Positions 1 through 9,305 of a stretch of 44,206 nt of DNA are shown in pieces (the first letter of the stretch is position 1; every line of letters begins with the position of its first letter). Under the pieces are notes generated by a model. It saw only the letters and a program-made list of their open reading frames with translations. It was not told the DNA's origin and did no database searches. Made by a program: the position numbers and the translations under genes. The stretch comes from CAYVSY01 sp964454255 (GTDB lineage: Bacteria > Bacillota_I > Bacilli_A > RF39 > UBA660), in assembly GCA_964454255.1 (NCBI GenBank), contig CAYVSY010000002.1, forward strand, positions 1-44,206, read 5' to 3'.

Positions 1-540
1 CACGGAGGCAGAGATCCCGGAGCCATTTATGAATCTGTTTATGAAAAAGATATTACTTTATTGATATCTTTAAAACTGTCTGAAAATTTGGAAAAATTAG
101 GCGCAACTGTTTTACTTACTAGAATTAGTGATTATGATTTGTCATCAGTTAATACTAATAATAAAAAAAGAAATGATTTATATAAGCGTAGTAAATTAAT
201 TAATGAATCGCTTTGTAATATGTATATTTCAATTCATTTAAATGCTTTATCTTCTTCAAAATGGCGTGGTTTACAAGTGTTTTATGATACAATAAACGAG
301 GAAAACAAAATGATTGCTTTTAGTGTAACTGAATATTTAAAAAACAATTTAACTAATGTTCGTAATCCTAAAAAAGAGAATGGTTATTATTTACATCATC
401 ATGTTACAAGACCTGGAATATTAGCAGAGGTTGGTTTTATTACTAATCCTAGTGATAGAGAGCTCTTAAAAAAAAGTGAATATCAAGAAAAAATAGCTTC
501 CTTATTATCAAAAGCTATTTTAAATTATTATATATCTTAA
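1..540 (+). CDS. N-acetylmuramoyl-L-alanine amidase (Amidase_3), 5'-truncated by window edge
   Basis: The frame is open from base 1 and starts inside the catalytic domain. The first residues read HGGRDPGA, the Amidase_3 zinc-ligand motif, followed by a Glu in the ESVYEKD stretch, the second zinc His in SIHLNA and the catalytic Glu in ILAEVGFITNPSD. Family members cleave the bond between MurNAc and the stem peptide in peptidoglycan. The signal or anchor region must lie upstream of the window. The TAA stop (538-540) overlaps the TAA stop of the convergent gene (537-539 on the minus strand), so the two genes share a TTAA. Family call is firm; cellular role (daughter-cell separation or other) is not determined. 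Confidence 0.9.
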   Translation, partial: HGGRDPGAIYESVYEKDITLLISLKLSENLEKLGATVLLTRISDYDLSSVNTNNKKRNDLYKRSKLINESLCNMYISIHLNALSSSKWRGLQVFYDTINEENKMIAFSVTEYLKNNLTNVRNPKKENGYYLHHHVTRPGILAEVGFITNPSDRELLKKSEYQEKIASLLSKAILNYYIS

Positions 541-1517
541 AATTCAAAATATTTTAATTCTGTTTTGTCATCACAATTTTTTCCTGTTTTATAAGACAAA
601 TTATCAAATAATAATTTTAATTTAGAAATATTTAAAGTAGAACTATTTAAAATTTTATCTGTTTCGTTTATTAAATAAGTAGCCTTTTTAATAGCTATTA
701 TATATAATTCAATAACTGAATAATTATAAATTTCTTCTTTATACATAGGGTGATTCCATGTGCATTTTTCTAAATTTAGGTAGTGTTCTTTTCTATTGTG
801 TGGCATATTAAATGATAAGATTTCTTTTTTTTCAAAAGAATTAGGTGAAACTAAATCAATCATTTTATATAATATTTTTTTAAGTCCATATCTATCATAA
901 TTAAATATTTTAAAAAAAGTTTTCATTTTTTTAATACTTTTTAAATAAATGGAGCTCATATTGTCTTTATTGTATGTTTGCTTAAATACAAAATCGATTG
1001 TTTTAGAAAGGCTAGGCGTTAAATTTTTGGTATTTAATATTTTTTTATATACTTTGAAATTTTTTGGTTTGATTCTTTCTTTTTGATATATTAAATATAT
1101 ATCTATATAGTATTCCATTTCGTGATGAAGTCCATTATATTTATAAGTGTTTTTTTCTTTTTTTTTGAATTCTCCTGTTTTATATGCAATAAATGGATGA
1201 ATTGTGCTATCCAACACATAATGACATATAAATCCGTAAAGAAATGGTAAAACAGAACTATCTTGTTCTAAATTATTTTCTTTTATATAATTTATTAAAT
1301 TTATATAAAAATCTTGTGTTTTATTTTGATGAACATATCCACCAAATTTTTTAATAATTCTTTTAACTCCTATAATATCATAGAAAAATAGTGGATCTGG
1401 ACCTTGAGCAAATGTTTTTAAATCATTTACATTGTTTTTAATTTTATTTTTAATATTTTTATCTATTTTGTCGTAAACATCTTCGGCAAAATAAGTATGT
1501 GTCATTGTGCTTGGCAT
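537..1517 (-). CDS. Zinc-dependent phospholipase C family protein
   Basis: The 326-aa product begins MPSTMTHTYFA and contains the FAQGPDPLFFY, GFICHYVLDSTIHPF and HHEMEYYID stretches. These His/Asp-rich blocks are typical of bacterial proteins of the zinc-dependent phospholipase C (PF00882-like) fold. No signal peptide is visible, so a secreted lecithinase role should not be assumed. The start has no strong Shine-Dalgarno but matches the conserved family N-terminus. The gene is convergent with the upstream amidase and divergent from yunB. Substrate is unknown. Confidence 0.8.
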   Translation of the reverse strand: MPSTMTHTYFAEDVYDKIDKNIKNKIKNNVNDLKTFAQGPDPLFFYDIIGVKRIIKKFGGYVHQNKTQDFYINLINYIKENNLEQDSSVLPFLYGFICHYVLDSTIHPFIAYKTGEFKKKEKNTYKYNGLHHEMEYYIDIYLIYQKERIKPKNFKVYKKILNTKNLTPSLSKTIDFVFKQTYNKDNMSSIYLKSIKKMKTFFKIFNYDRYGLKKILYKMIDLVSPNSFEKKEILSFNMPHNRKEHYLNLEKCTWNHPMYKEEIYNYSVIELYIIAIKKATYLINETDKILNSSTLNISKLKLLFDNLSYKTGKNCDDKTELKYFEF

Positions 1518-1684
1518 TTTCTAATTATTAGTATATTATTCTTTAATCTAAGTAAAAAATATTTTATTAAAATAGATTAAGTATATACTATCCTTTCTTT
1601 TAATATTCTTTTTATAAATATATTATATTTTTTTATATTATATCATTAAATTGTTAAAAAAGCATATATTTAATTGGTGGAAAA

Positions 1685-2440
1685 ATGACAAAAAAAATGA
1701 TATTAAAAAAAAATTATAAGAAAACAAGTTCAATTGTTTTTATAATGATTATAATTATTGTATCTATTTTTTGTTCATATAGTCTTATAAGAAAATTTGG
1801 TGATAAAACCGAACATATTTTAAGCAGTTATGCTGAAACAGCAACTCGTAAATTGGTTACGACGGTAATTAATCAATCTATTACACATCAAGTTCTTAGC
1901 GATGAAGAAATTGATAAATTATTTGTAATAGAAAGAAATAATAATAATGATATTAAAATGATTGATTTTAATTCAAGGATGGTAACTAAATTTTTAAATA
2001 GGATAACTAATTTAATAGAAACTAATTTAAATAAAGTGGAAAAAGGAGAAATTGATGATTTTTTTGAATTAACAACTTTAAACAAGGATTATAGTTATGA
2101 TAAATTAAAAAAAGGTATTATATATGAAATACCATTAGGGGCATGGACAAACAATGCTTTTTTATCTAATATAGGGCCTAAAGTTCCTGCAAAATTAAGT
2201 ATTATAGGTGATGTTATTAGTAGTGTTACTACTAATATAAAAGAATATGGTATAAATAATGCATTATTAGAAGTGGGAATTAAGGTAGAAGTGTCTAGTA
2301 TGGTTAATTTGCCTTTTTTCTCAAAAAGAATTGTAATTACGGAAAATGTCCCAATAGCGCTAAAGGTTATTCAAGGATCTATTCCTAATTTTTATTTAGA
2401 TGGATTAACTAAAGAATCATTTTTATATTTTGGTGCATAA
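1685..2440 (+). CDS. yunB: YunB-like sporulation-associated membrane protein
   Basis: The 251-aa protein has one N-terminal membrane segment (about residues 16-36) followed by an extracytoplasmic domain. The blocks IPLGAWTNNAFLSNIGPKVP, IGDVISSVTTNIKEYGINNALLEVGIKVEV and PIALKVIQGSIPNFY match the pattern of YunB, a Firmicutes protein produced under sporulation control in Bacillus. A GGTGG ribosome-binding site lies just before the chosen ATG. Neighbours give no functional hint. Whether this organism sporulates cannot be read from the window, so the role is known only by family. Confidence 0.8.
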   Translation: MTKKMILKKNYKKTSSIVFIMIIIIVSIFCSYSLIRKFGDKTEHILSSYAETATRKLVTTVINQSITHQVLSDEEIDKLFVIERNNNNDIKMIDFNSRMVTKFLNRITNLIETNLNKVEKGEIDDFFELTTLNKDYSYDKLKKGIIYEIPLGAWTNNAFLSNIGPKVPAKLSIIGDVISSVTTNIKEYGINNALLEVGIKVEVSSMVNLPFFSKRIVITENVPIALKVIQGSIPNFYLDGLTKESFLYFGA

Positions 2441-2530
2441 TATTTTGAATTTTTTGAATTATTATGTAAAATGAGACATAATTATGCTAGTATATTACAA
2501 AAATATAGTATAATTTAGATGGGTGGTAGT

Positions 2531-3499
2531 GTGGATTTTAATAAGTTAAGAAATATTATAAACGATTCTTCTAATATTTTTATAATGGGTCATAAAAGAA
2601 TAGATTTAGATGCTTTTGGTGCTGAACTTGGAATGTTTTATATATGTAAAAATTTTACGAAGGATGTTTATATTATATGTGATGATGTTGAATATGATTT
2701 AACTATTTCTAAAACAATTGATGAATTAAATGAAAGAAATTTTAATATATCTTTTTATAAAACGAATGATATTATTTCTTTTATTAACGACAAATCCTTA
2801 TTAATAATTGTTGATGTAAATAAATTTGAGTTAATGTCATCAAATAAAATATTTTTGTTAATAAAAAATAGAATTATTATAGATCATCATAATGTAGAAA
2901 AAGAAATGGAAAATGTTACTTATTATATTAATGGTAAGGCATCGTCTGTTTGTGAAATGCTGGTTGATGGGTTGAAATTTTATAAAAACATAATTCCTTC
3001 TTTTATTGCATCGGTTATGTTGGGTGGAATTATGATAGATACTAATAATTTTACTTTAAAAACTAACTATAATACATATTTAGCTGCTTCATTTTTAACG
3101 CAATTAGGGGCAAATAATACTGATATTGAATATCTATTAAAAGAAGAAATTTCTGAGTATTTTAACATTCAAGAAATTATTTCAAATGTTATTATAATTG
3201 ATGAAAAATGCGCTTTGTGTATATGCAATAATAAAATTTATGATAAAGAATTTTTAGCTAAAGTTTCATCTATAATATTAGGATTTTCAAATATTGAATT
3301 ATCATGGACGATTGGTAAAATAAGTGAAAATACCATTGGGATTAGCGCAAGAAGCATGGGTAATTTAGATGTTTCTGAATATGTAAGTAAATTTGGTGGA
3401 GGTGGATCTAATATAGCTGGTGCAGCTCAAGTAGAAAATACTACTTTAGAAGAAGTTAAAGATAAAGTTATTAATATAATAAAAATGAAAAAAATTTAG
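2531..3499 (+). CDS. DHH/DHHA1 phosphodiesterase, GdpP-type catalytic part only
   Basis: The product of about 322 aa carries the DHH-family motifs: GHKRIDLDAFG, VDVN, IIDHHN and a C-terminal DHHA1 glycine loop (FGGGGSNIAGAA). Position before rplI and dnaB matches gdpP (yybT) of Bacillus, a membrane cyclic-di-AMP phosphodiesterase. The usual transmembrane, PAS and degenerate GGDEF domains are absent here. In the glycine loop the usual His (GGGGH) is Ser. Start choice: an ATG at 2519 is only 5 bases past a TATAAT (2509-2514), so it would lie at or before the transcription start. A GTG at 2531 follows a GGGTGG ribosome-binding site and gives MDFNKL. Substrate could be c-di-AMP or short oligonucleotides; this is inference. 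Confidence 0.82.
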   Translation: MDFNKLRNIINDSSNIFIMGHKRIDLDAFGAELGMFYICKNFTKDVYIICDDVEYDLTISKTIDELNERNFNISFYKTNDIISFINDKSLLIIVDVNKFELMSSNKIFLLIKNRIIIDHHNVEKEMENVTYYINGKASSVCEMLVDGLKFYKNIIPSFIASVMLGGIMIDTNNFTLKTNYNTYLAASFLTQLGANNTDIEYLLKEEISEYFNIQEIISNVIIIDEKCALCICNNKIYDKEFLAKVSSIILGFSNIELSWTIGKISENTIGISARSMGNLDVSEYVSKFGGGGSNIAGAAQVENTTLEEVKDKVINIIKMKKI

Positions 3500-3519
3500 A
3501 TTAATCTCTAATTTTTTTT
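3488..3519 (+). terminator. Weak rho-independent terminator after the DHH gene
   Basis: An A-run, TTAGA, a six-base loop, TCTAA and a T-run overlap the stop codon of the DHH gene. The stem core is only 5 bp with A-T extension, so read-through to rplI is plausible. Confidence 0.4.
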
Positions 3520-3610
3520 AATTGCTTTAATAATTATTAAATTTATAGTATAATAATTATAATGAGTTTTATTTATATATTTTTTTATGAAAAGTTTTAA
3601 GGGAGGATAT

Positions 3611-4054
3611 ATGAAAGTAATTTTTATTAAAGATTTAAAAGGTCAAGGAAAGAAAAAAGATATTAAAGAAGTATCTGATGGTTATGCATTAAACTATTTA
3701 ATTAAAAATGGTTACGCGGTTAAGTGGACAAAAACAAGTAATAATATTCTTAATAATGATATTCAAAATGAAAAAAAATTAGATAATGAAAAAACCAAGA
3801 TTGCTAATATATTAAAAGAAAAACTTGAAAAAGCTAACTTAACTTTTATTATGAAGGTTGGCATTGGTGACAAAGTTTTTGGTTCAATTTCTTCTAAACA
3901 AATATATGAAAAATTAAATGAAATGGGTTACAATATTGATAAAAAACAAATTATAATTAATAATCCAGTATCTTCTTTAGGAATACATAAAATAGATATT
4001 GAATTATATAAAAATATTGTTGCTAAAATAAACATTAATCTTATTTCCAAATAA
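3611..4054 (+). CDS. rplI: 50S ribosomal protein L9
   Basis: The 147-aa protein begins MKVIFIKDLKGQGKKKDIKEV and continues with DGYALNYLIKNGYA, the signature of the L9 N-terminal RNA-binding domain. A charged connecting helix and the C-terminal domain (FGSISSKQIYEKL) follow. L9 binds 23S rRNA at the base of the L1 stalk. An in-frame ATG at 3587 was rejected because AAGGGAGG sits directly before 3611. dnaB follows after 11 bases with its own GGAGG, as in many Firmicutes, so the two are probably cotranscribed. Confidence 0.96.
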   Translation: MKVIFIKDLKGQGKKKDIKEVSDGYALNYLIKNGYAVKWTKTSNNILNNDIQNEKKLDNEKTKIANILKEKLEKANLTFIMKVGIGDKVFGSISSKQIYEKLNEMGYNIDKKQIIINNPVSSLGIHKIDIELYKNIVAKININLISK

Positions 4055-4065
4055 TGGAGGTCAAT

Positions 4066-5415
4066 ATGAAAGACAGAACTTTACCTAATAATATAGAAGC
4101 TGAAAGAGCATTGTTGGGATCTATATTTATGTCATTACAAGCTCTTGAAAAGTCTTGTGAACAATTAAATAAGGAAGTTTTTTACTTAGATAGTCATTCT
4201 AAGATTTTTGAAGTAATTAAGGAATTATACGAAAATAAAGTTCCAGTAGATACAACAAGTGTAACATCTGGTTTAATTAATCGTTCGTGGTTAAATCAAG
4301 TTGGTGGTGTTGAGTATTTATCTGAAATAGTTAATTCTGTTGCAACAGGTGCAAATATTGAATATTATATTGATACGGTTATAAAAAAATATACTTTACG
4401 TAATATGATTGAAGTAGCTACTAATATTGTATCTGATTCTTTTAATAGTGATATTGATGTTAATGAATTGTTGGATACATCTGAAAAAAACATTTTAAAT
4501 GTTAGTCGAAATAGAAAAGTTGGAGACTTAAAAAAGATTCAAGATGTTTTATCAAAAGCACAAGACGATATTGAAAAATTATCAAAAAATAAAGGTATGG
4601 TAACTGGTATTCCATCTGGATTATATGATTTTGATAATTTAACATCTGGATTTCAACCTAATCAATTGGTTATTATAGCGGCTAGACCAGCTGTTGGTAA
4701 AACGGCGTTGGCTTTAAATATTGCTTCTAATGCATCTAAATGGACTAATAAATCGATTGTGGTTTTTTCATTAGAAATGCCAGCGGAACAATTAGTATCA
4801 AGAATGATAAGTTCATTGGGCCAAATTAATGGTCGAAGGCTCACTAATGGTAAATTAGAAAATGAAGATTGGCGTCGTTTTAATGAGGCTATTAGCCAAC
4901 TTGCTGATAGAAATATTTATTTTGATGATTCTGGCGGAATTACGGTTCCTGAAATTAAGGCAAAATGTCGTCGTTTATCTACACAAGGTGAAGGATTAGG
5001 TCTTGTTATTATCGATTATCTTCAATTAATTAGTGGAACTTCTCGTTTGGGAGCTTCTAATCGTCAACAAGAAGTATCAGAAATATCGAGAGGTTTAAAA
5101 ACGATGGCAATGGAACTTGGAGTTCCGGTTATTGCTTTATCACAATTATCAAGAGGTGTAGAAAAAAGAGAAGATAAAAAACCAGTTTTAAGTGATTTAA
5201 GAGAATCAGGTTCTATTGAACAAGACGCCGATATTGTTGCAGCTTTGCATAATTCAAATGAAAATAATGAAAATGTAGATGATAGTATTCCAACTCGAAT
5301 ACAACTTTTGGTTTTAAAACATAGAAATGGTCCAACTAAGGATATTGATTTAATGTTTAAGAAAAATACTTCTACTTTCTTATCATTTAAGAAAGAAGAT
5401 GAAAAACATGACTAA
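4066..5415 (+). CDS. dnaB: Replicative DNA helicase DnaB
   Basis: The 449-aa hexameric replication-fork helicase has the DnaB N-terminal domain (LPNNIEAERALLGSIF) and a RecA-like motor. Visible motifs are Walker A AARPAVGKTALAL, the SLEMPAEQLVSRM block, Walker B VIIDYLQLISG and the SQLSRGVEKR and SDLRESGSIEQDAD motifs. No intein interrupts it. The ATG at 4066 follows GGAGG by five bases; an earlier ATG at 4054 overlaps the rplI stop and would contain that ribosome-binding site. The 3' end overlaps the start of the following M23 gene. Confidence 0.97.
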   Translation: MKDRTLPNNIEAERALLGSIFMSLQALEKSCEQLNKEVFYLDSHSKIFEVIKELYENKVPVDTTSVTSGLINRSWLNQVGGVEYLSEIVNSVATGANIEYYIDTVIKKYTLRNMIEVATNIVSDSFNSDIDVNELLDTSEKNILNVSRNRKVGDLKKIQDVLSKAQDDIEKLSKNKGMVTGIPSGLYDFDNLTSGFQPNQLVIIAARPAVGKTALALNIASNASKWTNKSIVVFSLEMPAEQLVSRMISSLGQINGRRLTNGKLENEDWRRFNEAISQLADRNIYFDDSGGITVPEIKAKCRRLSTQGEGLGLVIIDYLQLISGTSRLGASNRQQEVSEISRGLKTMAMELGVPVIALSQLSRGVEKREDKKPVLSDLRESGSIEQDADIVAALHNSNENNENVDDSIPTRIQLLVLKHRNGPTKDIDLMFKKNTSTFLSFKKEDEKHD

Positions 5416-6943
5416 TAAAATTAGTTATTCTTCAATTTTAATAATTATATTATTATCTTTTTCTATATTTTTATTTGGTTTTTCTTCTAATAAAAATAAA
5501 AATCCTAAAACTTTGTATCAAGTTTATTTAGATGGTCAAAAAATAGGAGTTATTAATTCTAAGGATGAATTTGAAAACATTATGAATTCTGAACAAGTAT
5601 CAATTAAAAAGAAATATAATGTTTCAAATGTTTATATTCCTAAAGGCGTTGAGATAAAAAAAATTGTTTCTTATACGGATAAAGTTTCATCAGCTCGTGA
5701 TATATATAACAAGTTGATAGATATAAAGAATTTCACAATAAAAGGATATCATATAACAGTTAAACATGAAGAAATTCAAGATGAGGATACGGGAGAAAAG
5801 ATAACTCCAGCAGATACTAATATTTATGTTTTAAATAAAAATATTTTTGATACGGCTTTAGAAATGACTATTAAAGCATTTGTTAAGGAAAAAGATTGGG
5901 ATAAATATATCAATAACACACAAGGTGAAATTGAGAAAGTTGGAGAAATCATTGAAAATGTTGATAAAAGTGAAGTTGTCTTATATAGTGAAGATCTAAT
6001 TTCAACTGACAATGTTATTTGGACTGACGCGGAACAATTAGCTAAATACTTATTATATGGGAAAATTGGAGAACAAGAAAAATATATTGTTCAAGATGGT
6101 GATACTATTGATACTATTTCTGATAAATATAAATTAAATACGCAAGAATTTTTAATTGCTAATCCTATTTTTACAAGTGCAAATAATTTGTTATATCCAT
6201 TACAAGAGGTTAATGTTGGATTAGTTAATCCATTAATAAACATCGTGGTGGAAACGCATAGTATTGAAGAACAAGTGAATAACTATAAAATTGAAGTTCA
6301 ATATGATGAAAATAAGGCAATTGGTTACCAAAAAGTTCTTCGTGAAGGTGAAGATGGTTTAATTAAGGCTGAATATAGAAATAGGTATATAAATGGTCAA
6401 TTATCAGAAACTATTTTGATAAGTCAAAATGAATTAAAACCAACTATTAATAGTGTTGTAATAAAAGGTAATAAATATGTTCCTGATGTAGCAGATACTT
6501 CTTATTGGCAATGGCCTACCAATTTACCTTGTCGAATTAGTAGTGGCTATGGTTATCGTTGGGGATCACTTCATGCTGCTATTGATATTATTGGTCCTGG
6601 TTATGGTTCACCAATATATGCCGCTAACAATGGGGTTGTTTATAAAGTTGATTATAATGATTCATCAATGGGTAATTATGTAATGATTAATCATAATTAT
6701 AAAAAATATTATACTGTTTATTATCATATGAAAGAATTATATGTTAAAGAAGGCGAGATTGTATCAAGAGGTCAAATTATTGGATTGATGGGTAATACAG
6801 GATATGTTGTTCCAAAACCAACTATAAGTAGTCCATATGGGGGAACACATTTGCACTTTGGGGTATATGTTGGGCGCCCATATAATGGTGGTTATTCTGT
6901 TAATCCTAAGGTTTTATTTAACGGAAAATACAGGTGTAGTTAA
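5408..6943 (+). CDS. Secreted/anchored M23 endopeptidase with LysM and G5 domains
   Basis: The 511-aa protein has an N-terminal membrane segment (about residues 7-26). A long linker region follows, then a LysM peptidoglycan-binding repeat (YIVQDGDTIDTISDKYKLN) and a G5-like domain with a VLREGEDG core. The C-terminal peptidase M23 domain has zinc ligands in LHAAIDI and HLHFGVY. Such enzymes cut peptide cross-bridges during wall growth or separation. It overlaps dnaB by 8 bases with the ATG at 5408; an ATG at 5399 directly abuts the GAAAGAAG ribosome-binding site and is less likely. rlmH follows after two bases, so the three genes look coupled. Family call firm; bond specificity unknown. Confidence 0.9.
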   Translation: MTNKISYSSILIIILLSFSIFLFGFSSNKNKNPKTLYQVYLDGQKIGVINSKDEFENIMNSEQVSIKKKYNVSNVYIPKGVEIKKIVSYTDKVSSARDIYNKLIDIKNFTIKGYHITVKHEEIQDEDTGEKITPADTNIYVLNKNIFDTALEMTIKAFVKEKDWDKYINNTQGEIEKVGEIIENVDKSEVVLYSEDLISTDNVIWTDAEQLAKYLLYGKIGEQEKYIVQDGDTIDTISDKYKLNTQEFLIANPIFTSANNLLYPLQEVNVGLVNPLINIVVETHSIEEQVNNYKIEVQYDENKAIGYQKVLREGEDGLIKAEYRNRYINGQLSETILISQNELKPTINSVVIKGNKYVPDVADTSYWQWPTNLPCRISSGYGYRWGSLHAAIDIIGPGYGSPIYAANNGVVYKVDYNDSSMGNYVMINHNYKKYYTVYYHMKELYVKEGEIVSRGQIIGLMGNTGYVVPKPTISSPYGGTHLHFGVYVGRPYNGGYSVNPKVLFNGKYRCS

Positions 6944-6945
6944 TA

Positions 6946-7383
6946 ATGATTAAAATTATTTCTATAGGTAAAATAAAAGAAAAATATATGCAAGAAGCCA
7001 TTAATGATTATTTAAAAAGAGTTAATAAATATCACAAAGTTGAGATTATTGAATTGAATGACTCAAATATTAATGATGAAAAAAGAGAAATAGAAAAAAT
7101 AATTAATTATAAGGATTATATTATTACTTTAGAAATTGAAGGTTCTACTTTATCTTCAATTGAATTATCAAATAAAATTAGTAGTATTTGGACCAATTGT
7201 AATAGTTCAATCACTTTTATCATTGGTGGATCAAATGGTATTCATGACGATATAAAAAAAATTAGTAATTATAAATTGTCGTTTTCTATGATGACTTTTC
7301 CCCATCAAATATTTAGATTACTTCTTTTAGAACAATTGTATCGTTCATTTAAAATTATGAATAATGAATCATATCATAAATAA
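6946..7383 (+). CDS. rlmH: 23S rRNA (pseudouridine1915-N3)-methyltransferase RlmH
   Basis: The 145-aa SPOUT methyltransferase begins MIKIISIGKIKEKY and contains the FIIGGSNG cofactor-binding loop. The conserved C-terminus is MTFPHQIFRLLLLEQLYRSF followed by NESYHK. The enzyme methylates pseudouridine 1915 in helix 69 of 23S rRNA. Slightly shorter than typical (about 159 aa), with all catalytic-end residues present. It starts two bases after the stop of the LysM/M23 gene. Confidence 0.95.
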   Translation: MIKIISIGKIKEKYMQEAINDYLKRVNKYHKVEIIELNDSNINDEKREIEKIINYKDYIITLEIEGSTLSSIELSNKISSIWTNCNSSITFIIGGSNGIHDDIKKISNYKLSFSMMTFPHQIFRLLLLEQLYRSFKIMNNESYHK

Positions 7384-7443
7384 GTGTAGAATATTTTTAT
7401 CGCTTTTTTTTCTTTTACATATTATATAATAAGGAGGGATGTA

Positions 7444-8253
7444 ATGAACAATTTTATTCATCATGTTTTGAAAAAAGGCGATGAAAAGATAACAAGTTTA
7501 TTTGGAAATAGAGAATTTTATATGAATGATAAACTTGTTAAGGATTATCATAATGGTCTTGATTTAATTGATAGAACTAGTAAATATGATTACATTATTG
7601 CATATGATGATGGTATTGTTATAGAAATTAGAGATAATATAAAGGGGTTTGATGAAAAAAATGGTGCCGGTAATTATGTTGAAATAAAACACGATGATAA
7701 ATATTCAACGAGATATCATCATATTGCATATGGAACAATTCGTGTTAGAGTTGGTGATATTGTTCAAAAAGGGGATATTATTGGCTATATAGGTGAAACA
7801 GGATATGTAACTGGAGCCCATATTCATTTTTGTATAAAAGAAAATGGTAAGTATGTGAATCCACTACCTTTTTTAGAAGAAGAAAATACTATTTTTAAAA
7901 AAAAATTAGGTGAACCGATTAGTCGTGATGAATTTAATAATCAAATTGAAGTTAAAATTAATAATTTAAGAGTAAGGGATAATCCTAATGGAAATATATT
8001 AGGATATATAAATCCGGGAATTTATAATTTTTTGGAAACCAAAAAAGTAGGAGAATATAATTGGTATAAAATTAATGATAATATGTGGATTGCATATGAT
8101 GATAGTTGGGTAATTATTTATAATAAAAAAGAAATAATTGTTGAAGATAAAGTAAAAAATGATGAATACAAACTTATTTATGAGTGCACTCGTGATGATA
8201 CATATGCAATTAAACTATATGCTGGCGAAAAAATATATATTAAGAAAAGTTAA
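7444..8253 (+). CDS. M23 peptidase with SH3-like C-terminal region, no signal peptide
   Basis: The 269-aa protein places the M23 domain first (zinc ligands in YHNGLDL and AHIHFCI; YHHIAYG block). A bacterial SH3-like region follows (NNLRVRDNPNGNILGYI, then WYKINDNMWIAYDDSW) with a short charged tail. There is no N-terminal hydrophobic segment, unlike the neighbouring M23 enzyme. Domain order and missing signal resemble phage endolysins, though it sits among housekeeping genes. A strong AAGGAGGGATG ribosome-binding site precedes the ATG. It could be a domesticated lysin, or it could be released by lysis or a non-classical route. Peptidase family firm; role inferred. Confidence 0.85.
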   Translation: MNNFIHHVLKKGDEKITSLFGNREFYMNDKLVKDYHNGLDLIDRTSKYDYIIAYDDGIVIEIRDNIKGFDEKNGAGNYVEIKHDDKYSTRYHHIAYGTIRVRVGDIVQKGDIIGYIGETGYVTGAHIHFCIKENGKYVNPLPFLEEENTIFKKKLGEPISRDEFNNQIEVKINNLRVRDNPNGNILGYINPGIYNFLETKKVGEYNWYKINDNMWIAYDDSWVIIYNKKEIIVEDKVKNDEYKLIYECTRDDTYAIKLYAGEKIYIKKS

Positions 8254-8306
8254 AATTAATATCAATTATTATGATTTTGTGCTAAAATATCACTAACGGT
8301 GATTAT

Positions 8307-9290
8307 ATGTTTAAAATAGGTTCGATAGAAATTAAAAATAATATTGTATTAGCTCCTATGGCTGGTATTTGTAATAGTGCTTTTCGAAAAATCATTAAAG
8401 AAATGGGTTGCGGTCTTGTTTATGCCGAGATGGTTAGTGATAAAGCAATGGTATATGATAGTCGTAAAACAAAAGAAATGCTTTATGTTGAAGATATTGA
8501 AAGACCTATTTCACAGCAAATATTTGGTAGTGATGTCGAAACATTCGTTGAAGCGGCTAAAAAAGTTTATGAAATTATGAAACCAGATATAATTGATATT
8601 AATATGGGTTGTCCTGTTCCTAAAGTGGCTATCAAATCACAAGCTGGTGCTTCTTTATTGAAAAATCCTAATAAAATAGGTGAAATTGTTTCAGCAGTTG
8701 TTAAAGCTGTTCCCATTCCTATAACAGTAAAAATTAGAAGTGGTTGGGATAAAAAAAGTATTAATGCGATTGAGGTTGCTAAAATTTGTGAGAAAAATGG
8801 AGCTAGTGCTATATGTATTCATGGACGAACACGAAGCGAATTGTATAGCGGAACGGTTGATTATGATATTATAAAACGAGTTAAAGAAGCTGTTTCTATT
8901 CCGGTTATTGGTAATGGTGATGTGGTGGATATTATCAGTGCTGAAAAAATGTTTAAAACGGGAGTAGATGCTATTATGATTGGACGAGGTGTATTGGGCA
9001 ATCCTTGGCTTGTTAAAGAATTGGATAAATATTTTAAAGATGGTTTGAATATTTTGAAACCAACTTATGAAGAAAGAATTAATATGTGTTTTAAACATAT
9101 TAAATACTTATTAAAAATTAAACCTGAAAAGGTGGTTGTGTTAGAAATGCGTAGTCATATTGCTTGGTATATAAAAGGTCTTCCTAATTCAACAAATATT
9201 AAAAACATGATAAATAATGAAAAAAGTTTAAAAAAAGTTATAAAAATTCTAAATGACTATTTAAAAAATTCAAAAAATGTTATAGAATAA
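8307..9290 (+). CDS. dusB: tRNA-dihydrouridine synthase
   Basis: The 327-aa FMN-dependent reductase makes dihydrouridine in tRNA D-loops. It shows the family signature NNIVLAPMAGICNSAFR, the active-site Cys in DINMGCPVPK, the SQAGASLL block, CIHGRTR and IMIGRGVLGNPWL. Length and motifs fit the DusB group common in Firmicutes. A TGC-TAAAAT extended -10 (8283-8288) lies 18 bases before the ATG, with GGTGAT as ribosome-binding site. Confidence 0.94.
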   Translation: MFKIGSIEIKNNIVLAPMAGICNSAFRKIIKEMGCGLVYAEMVSDKAMVYDSRKTKEMLYVEDIERPISQQIFGSDVETFVEAAKKVYEIMKPDIIDINMGCPVPKVAIKSQAGASLLKNPNKIGEIVSAVVKAVPIPITVKIRSGWDKKSINAIEVAKICEKNGASAICIHGRTRSELYSGTVDYDIIKRVKEAVSIPVIGNGDVVDIISAEKMFKTGVDAIMIGRGVLGNPWLVKELDKYFKDGLNILKPTYEERINMCFKHIKYLLKIKPEKVVVLEMRSHIAWYIKGLPNSTNIKNMINNEKSLKKVIKILNDYLKNSKNVIE

Positions 9291-9305
9291 AGATAGGTGA
9301 TGAAA

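Noticed and set aside
8691..9098. Minus-strand open frame of 135 codons opposite dusB
   Set aside because: Shadow of a well-conserved gene; low-complexity translation and no ribosome-binding site.
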